The position numbers were made by a program, and so were the translations under genes. A stretch of 17,338 bases of DNA, taken from contig JALORJ010000010.1 of NCBI GenBank assembly GCA_025459035.1, positions 1-17,338 of the forward strand, in the 5' to 3' direction. The notes under the pieces were generated by a model. The model saw only the letters and a list, made by a program, of their open reading frames with translations, was not told the DNA's origin and made no database searches. How positions within the stretch are numbered: position 1 is the stretch's first letter; every line of letters starts with the position of its first letter. This stretch comes from Burkholderiales bacterium. Its GTDB lineage: Bacteria; Pseudomonadota; Gammaproteobacteria; Burkholderiales; Ga0077523. Positions 14,631 through 17,338 of the stretch are shown piece after piece.

Positions 14631-15482
14631 TCAGAGCCAGTAGACCAGCACGAACAGCATCAGCCACACCACGTCCACGAAGTGCCAGTACCAAGACACG
14701 GCCTCGAACCCGAAGTGGTTCTCGGCGGTGAAGTGGCCCTTCAGGCAGCGCACGAGGATCACGATCAGCATGATCGTCCCCATCGTGACGTGGAAGCCGT
14801 GGAACCCGGTGAGCATGAAGAACGTCGCGCCGTAGGCGCCCATCGCGAGCGTCAGGTTGAGCTCGTGGTACGCGTGCATGTACTCGGTAACCTGCAGCCC
14901 GAGAAACAGGATGCCCAGCGCGATCGTCGCCGCCAGACCGAGGTTCAGCTGCGCGCGGTTGCCGACCTTCAGTGCCCAGTGCGCCCAGGTCACCGTGGCG
15001 CCCGAGGTCAGCAGGATCAGCGTGTTGATCGCCGGCAGCCCCCACGCGCCCATCGGCGTGAAGGTTTCCTCGATGAACGGGCCGGTGCCCGGCCACTGCA
15101 TCTTGAACTCGGGCCACAGGTACGCGCCGGTGTCACCGCCCGCGAGGCCCGGTCCGGCGATCGCGCGCATGTAGAACAGCGCGCCGAAGAAGGCCGCGAA
15201 GAACATGACCTCGGAGAAGATGAACCAGCTCATGCTCCAGCGGAACGACTGGTCCACCTGACGGCTGTACTTGCCGGACTCGCTTTCGCCGGCGGTCGTG
15301 CCGAACCAGCCGTAGAGCAGGTAGACGAACGTCGCGAAGCCGATGGCCAGCAGCCAGGGGCCGATCGCGAGGTCGTTCATCCACGTGGCGGCGCCGAAGC
15401 CCAGGAACAGCAGCGCGATCGAACCGACGATCGGCCACTTGGACGGCTCGGGAACGTAGTAGTGGGCGGCCTGCTGCGACAT
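14631..15482 (-). CDS. coxC: Cytochrome c oxidase subunit III
   Basis: Seven-helix core subunit of the aa3-type oxidase; it stabilises subunit I and may shape oxygen access (also called ctaE). The 283-residue product starts MSQQAAHYYVPEPSKWP, a typical start. It has FRWSMSWFIFSEVMFFAAFFGALFY (TM3), ETFTPMGAWGLPAINT, the LQVTEYMHAY Glu-bearing helix, TGFHGFHVTMGTIM, and the terminal HFGFEAVSWYWHFVDVVWLMLFVLVYW, all hallmarks of subunit III. The ATG at 15482 has GAGGGG about 8-10 bases upstream on the minus strand. It follows ctaG by 54 bases, with no DUF2970 gene between, and is closed by a strong terminator. Confidence 0.97.
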   Translation of the reverse strand: MSQQAAHYYVPEPSKWPIVGSIALLFLGFGAATWMNDLAIGPWLLAIGFATFVYLLYGWFGTTAGESESGKYSRQVDQSFRWSMSWFIFSEVMFFAAFFGALFYMRAIAGPGLAGGDTGAYLWPEFKMQWPGTGPFIEETFTPMGAWGLPAINTLILLTSGATVTWAHWALKVGNRAQLNLGLAATIALGILFLGLQVTEYMHAYHELNLTLAMGAYGATFFMLTGFHGFHVTMGTIMLIVILVRCLKGHFTAENHFGFEAVSWYWHFVDVVWLMLFVLVYWL

Positions 15483-15536
15483 GACGTGGATCCCCTCGGA
15501 GTTCTGGATGCTTGTGGTCTGGGTATGGATGCGGCG

Positions 15537-16097
15537 TCAGCTCGTGCGCGCGGAGGCGGGCGCAGCCGGAGCGGTCGAGGTCGTGTTCCCCTCGACGCGG
15601 AAGAAGGTGTACGACAGCGTGACCGTGTTCACCTCCTTCGGCAGATCGGGGTGCAGCACGAACACCACCGGCATGCGGCGGACCTCGTGCGGCGCGAGCT
15701 GCTGCTTCGCGAAGCAGAAGCAGTCGAGCTTCTGCACGTACTGCCCGGCGAGCTGCGGGCCGTAGCTCGGGATCGCCTGCCCCGTCACGGGCTGGTCGGA
15801 GTCGTTGCGGATCTCGAACTCGATCTGCACCAGCTGACCGGGATGGATCGCCTTCGAGGTCTCGATCGGCCGGAACTTCCACGGCAGTTCGTTGCGCGTG
15901 TTGGCATCGAGCTCGAGGGTCACCGTGCGCGACACGTCGACCTGCGTGTTGGCGACGACGTCCGCCTTCTGCAGGTTGTTGAGCCCCGTGACCTCGCAGA
16001 GCTTCTTGTAGAACGGCACCAGCGCGAAGCCGAAGCCGAACATGCCCACCGCCACCACGGCGAGCTTCGAGAAGGTGCGGCGGTTCTCGGTGATCAC
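15537..16097 (-). CDS. ctaG: Cytochrome c oxidase assembly protein CtaG (Cox11 family)
   Basis: Membrane-anchored copper chaperone that builds the CuB centre of subunit I. The 186-residue protein has a short cytoplasmic N-terminus, one helix (about 10-28, LAVVAVGMFGFGFALVPFY), the YKKLCEVTGL segment with the conserved Cys, and a periplasmic beta domain. The domain carries ELPWKFRP and the copper-binding KLDCFCF motif (CxC). The C-terminal region (PVVFVLHPDLPKEVNTVTLSYTFF) is family-typical, followed by an Ala/Pro tail. The start is the GTG at 16097, giving MITENRRTFSKL. It overlaps the stop of the preceding 39-residue gene as GTGA, so the two are coupled. Confidence 0.95.
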   Translation of the reverse strand: MITENRRTFSKLAVVAVGMFGFGFALVPFYKKLCEVTGLNNLQKADVVANTQVDVSRTVTLELDANTRNELPWKFRPIETSKAIHPGQLVQIEFEIRNDSDQPVTGQAIPSYGPQLAGQYVQKLDCFCFAKQQLAPHEVRRMPVVFVLHPDLPKEVNTVTLSYTFFRVEGNTTSTAPAAPASARTS

Positions 16098-16213
16098 GCG
16101 AACCAGATCCGCTTGGCGATCACGCCGACGAAGAACACCAGCACGATGCTGCCGAGCACGAGAGCGGTGCGGGCCTTTCCCGCACCGCGCGTGTCGATCG
16201 GCGTGTTCGCCAC
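16094..16213 (-). CDS. Cytochrome oxidase small assembly protein (39 aa)
   Basis: A very short gene of 39 codons between ctaD and ctaG. Read from a GTG at 16213, it gives a polar N-terminus (MANTPIDTRGAGKART), one hydrophobic helix of about 18 residues (ALVLGSIVLVFFVGVIA) and a KRIWFA tail. This matches the small single-helix proteins annotated as cytochrome oxidase small assembly protein at this exact place in betaproteobacterial clusters. The stop overlaps the ctaG GTG in a GTGA junction, strong support that it is translated. It begins 36 bases after the ctaD stop. No clear ribosome binding site is visible. The molecular role is not established. Confidence 0.83.
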   Translation of the reverse strand: MANTPIDTRGAGKARTALVLGSIVLVFFVGVIAKRIWFA

Positions 16214-16249
16214 GACGACGGACCGGAGTCGCTCGGGACGCGGCCGACC

Positions 16250-17338
16250 TCAGCGGACGACCGGCGGTTGCTCGAAGCTGTGGTACGGCGCCGGCGACGG
16301 CAGCGTCCACTCGAGGCTGTCCGCGCCTTCCCAGGGCTTGGCCGGCGCCTTCTCGCCGCCCTTGATGCACTTGACCACGATGTAGAAGAACAGCAGCTGC
16401 GTGAGGCCGAAGCCGAACGCGCCGACCGTCGCGACCGCGTTGAAGTCGGCGAACTGCTGGGAGTAGTCCGGGATGCGGCGCGGCATGCCGGCCAGCCCCA
16501 GGAAGTGCATCACGAAGAACGTGATGTTGAAGAAGACCAGCGACAGCCAGAAGTGCGCCTTGCCGAGCTTCTCGTCGTACATGTGGCCGGTCCACTTCGG
16601 CAGCCAGAAATAGACGCCGGAGAAGATCGCGAACAACGAGCCTGCCACCAGCACGTAGTGGAAGTGGGCGACGACGTAGTAGGTGTCCTGGAGCTGGATG
16701 TCGACCGGCGTGACCGACAGGATCAGCCCGGTGAAGCCGCCCATCGTGAACACGAACAGGAAGCCGACCGCGAACAGCATCGGGGTCTCGAAGGTCATCG
16801 AGCCCTTCCACATCGTCGCGACCCAGTTGAACACCTTCACGCCCGTCGGCACCGCGATCAGCATCGTCGCGTACATGAAGAACAGCTGGCCGGCCGCCGG
16901 CATGCCGGTCGTGAACATGTGGTGCGCCCACACGATGAACGACAGGATCGCGATCGACGCGGTGGCGTAGACCATCGACGCGTAGCCGAACAGCGGCTTG
17001 CGCGCGAAGGCCGGGATGACCTGCGACACGATGCCGAAGGCCGGCAGGATCATGATGTAGACCTCGGGGTGCCCGAAGAACCAGAACACGTGCTGGTACA
17101 GCACCGGGTCGCCGCCGCCCGCCGCGTTGAAGAAGTGCGTGTCGAAGTGGCGGTCGGTCAGCAGCATCGTGACCGCACCGGCCAGCACCGGCATCACCGC
17201 GATCAGCAGATACGCCGTGATCAGCCAGGTCCACACGAACATCGGCATCTTCATCAGCGTGAGGCCCGGGGCACGCATGTTGAGGATGGTCGTGATGATG
17301 TTGATCGAGCCCATGATCGACGACGCGCCCATGATGTG
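16250..17338 (-). CDS. ctaD: Cytochrome c oxidase subunit I, C-terminal part (5' end beyond window)
   Basis: Catalytic subunit of the aa3-type heme-copper oxidase; reduces O2 to water and pumps protons. The frame is open through the right edge, so the first helices, including one heme a His ligand, lie outside. Visible landmarks include WFFGHPEVYIMILPAFG, with the CuB His, the cross-linking Tyr and the D-channel Glu (GHPEV marks the A1 type). AHHMFTTGM supplies the two further CuB His residues, and PTGVKVFNW carries the K-channel Lys. VVAHFHYVLVAG supplies the two His residues for hemes a3 and a. The C-terminus is ordinary for the family, with no subunit III fusion: a last helix (LLFFYIVVKCIKGG), then WEGADSLEWTLPSPAPYHSFEQPP. 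It leads the minus-strand ctaD-small protein-ctaG-coxC transcript. Confidence 0.97.
   Translation of the reverse strand, partial: HIMGASSIMGSINIITTILNMRAPGLTLMKMPMFVWTWLITAYLLIAVMPVLAGAVTMLLTDRHFDTHFFNAAGGGDPVLYQHVFWFFGHPEVYIMILPAFGIVSQVIPAFARKPLFGYASMVYATASIAILSFIVWAHHMFTTGMPAAGQLFFMYATMLIAVPTGVKVFNWVATMWKGSMTFETPMLFAVGFLFVFTMGGFTGLILSVTPVDIQLQDTYYVVAHFHYVLVAGSLFAIFSGVYFWLPKWTGHMYDEKLGKAHFWLSLVFFNITFFVMHFLGLAGMPRRIPDYSQQFADFNAVATVGAFGFGLTQLLFFYIVVKCIKGGEKAPAKPWEGADSLEWTLPSPAPYHSFEQPPVVR

Noticed and set aside
14522..14731. A 69-codon plus-strand frame starting in the coxC terminator.
   Set aside because: It begins within the terminator stem and runs into the 3' end of coxC; no family resemblance.
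14682..16385. A 567-codon plus-strand frame opposite coxC and ctaG.
   Set aside because: Shadow frame of membrane protein genes; composition is atypical for a real protein.

Overview
The window is a dense, very GC-rich chromosomal stretch of ordinary housekeeping and respiratory genes. Three things suggest a betaproteobacterium: the neighbourhoods M16 peptidase pair-rsmD-coaD-ferredoxin beside ftsY-ftsEX-rpoH, the cox assembly block (ctaD, a small assembly protein, ctaG, coxC, SURF1, a SCO-like protein, ctaB, sco) next to rpoH, and an RpoH with the diagnostic QRKLFFNLR box. The order Burkholderiales, Rhodocyclales or a relative is inferred from gene order only. No mobile element, CRISPR array, tRNA or rRNA was recognised.

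Layout. (1) 1-2718, plus strand: the 3' part of a GldG-type ABC auxiliary protein, a DUF4340 membrane-anchored protein, then mutM with a TTG start. (2) 2775-6936, minus strand: an operon read right to left, comprising a catalytic M16 peptidase, a non-catalytic M16 partner, rsmD, coaD and an Alvin-type ferredoxin. (3) 7093-9807, plus strand: ftsY, ftsE and ftsX, for co-translational membrane targeting and septal cell-wall hydrolase control. (4) 10181-11044, plus strand: rpoH, with a CIRCE-like inverted repeat just upstream. (5) 11045-11260: an intergenic stretch holding three related GC-rich repeat units, two of which carry the same hairpin. (6) 11261-17338, minus strand apart from one small gene: the aa3-type cytochrome c oxidase block, with ctaD running off the right edge, then a 39-aa assembly protein, ctaG, coxC, SURF1, a SCO-like membrane protein, ctaB/cyoE and sco. 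A DUF2909 gene lies on the plus strand between SURF1 and coxC.

How the genes fit together. In block 6, CtaG and SCO1 deliver copper to the oxidase, CtaB makes heme O, and SURF1 helps heme a insertion. Heme A synthase (COX15/CtaA), which often sits next to ctaB in this cluster, is absent here. Translational coupling is common: 4-base start/stop overlaps link the two M16 genes, rsmD-coaD, ftsY-ftsE, small assembly protein-ctaG and ctaB-sco.

The points most worth a second look are the CIRCE-like operator and possible sigma-E-like promoter at rpoH, a run of nine G's at the M16-M16 junction that would fuse the two subunits if one G were gained, the hairpin repeat family starting exactly at the rpoH stop codon, the missing COX15, and the second SCO-like protein with a CxxxC motif. 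I saw no convincing wholly new system.
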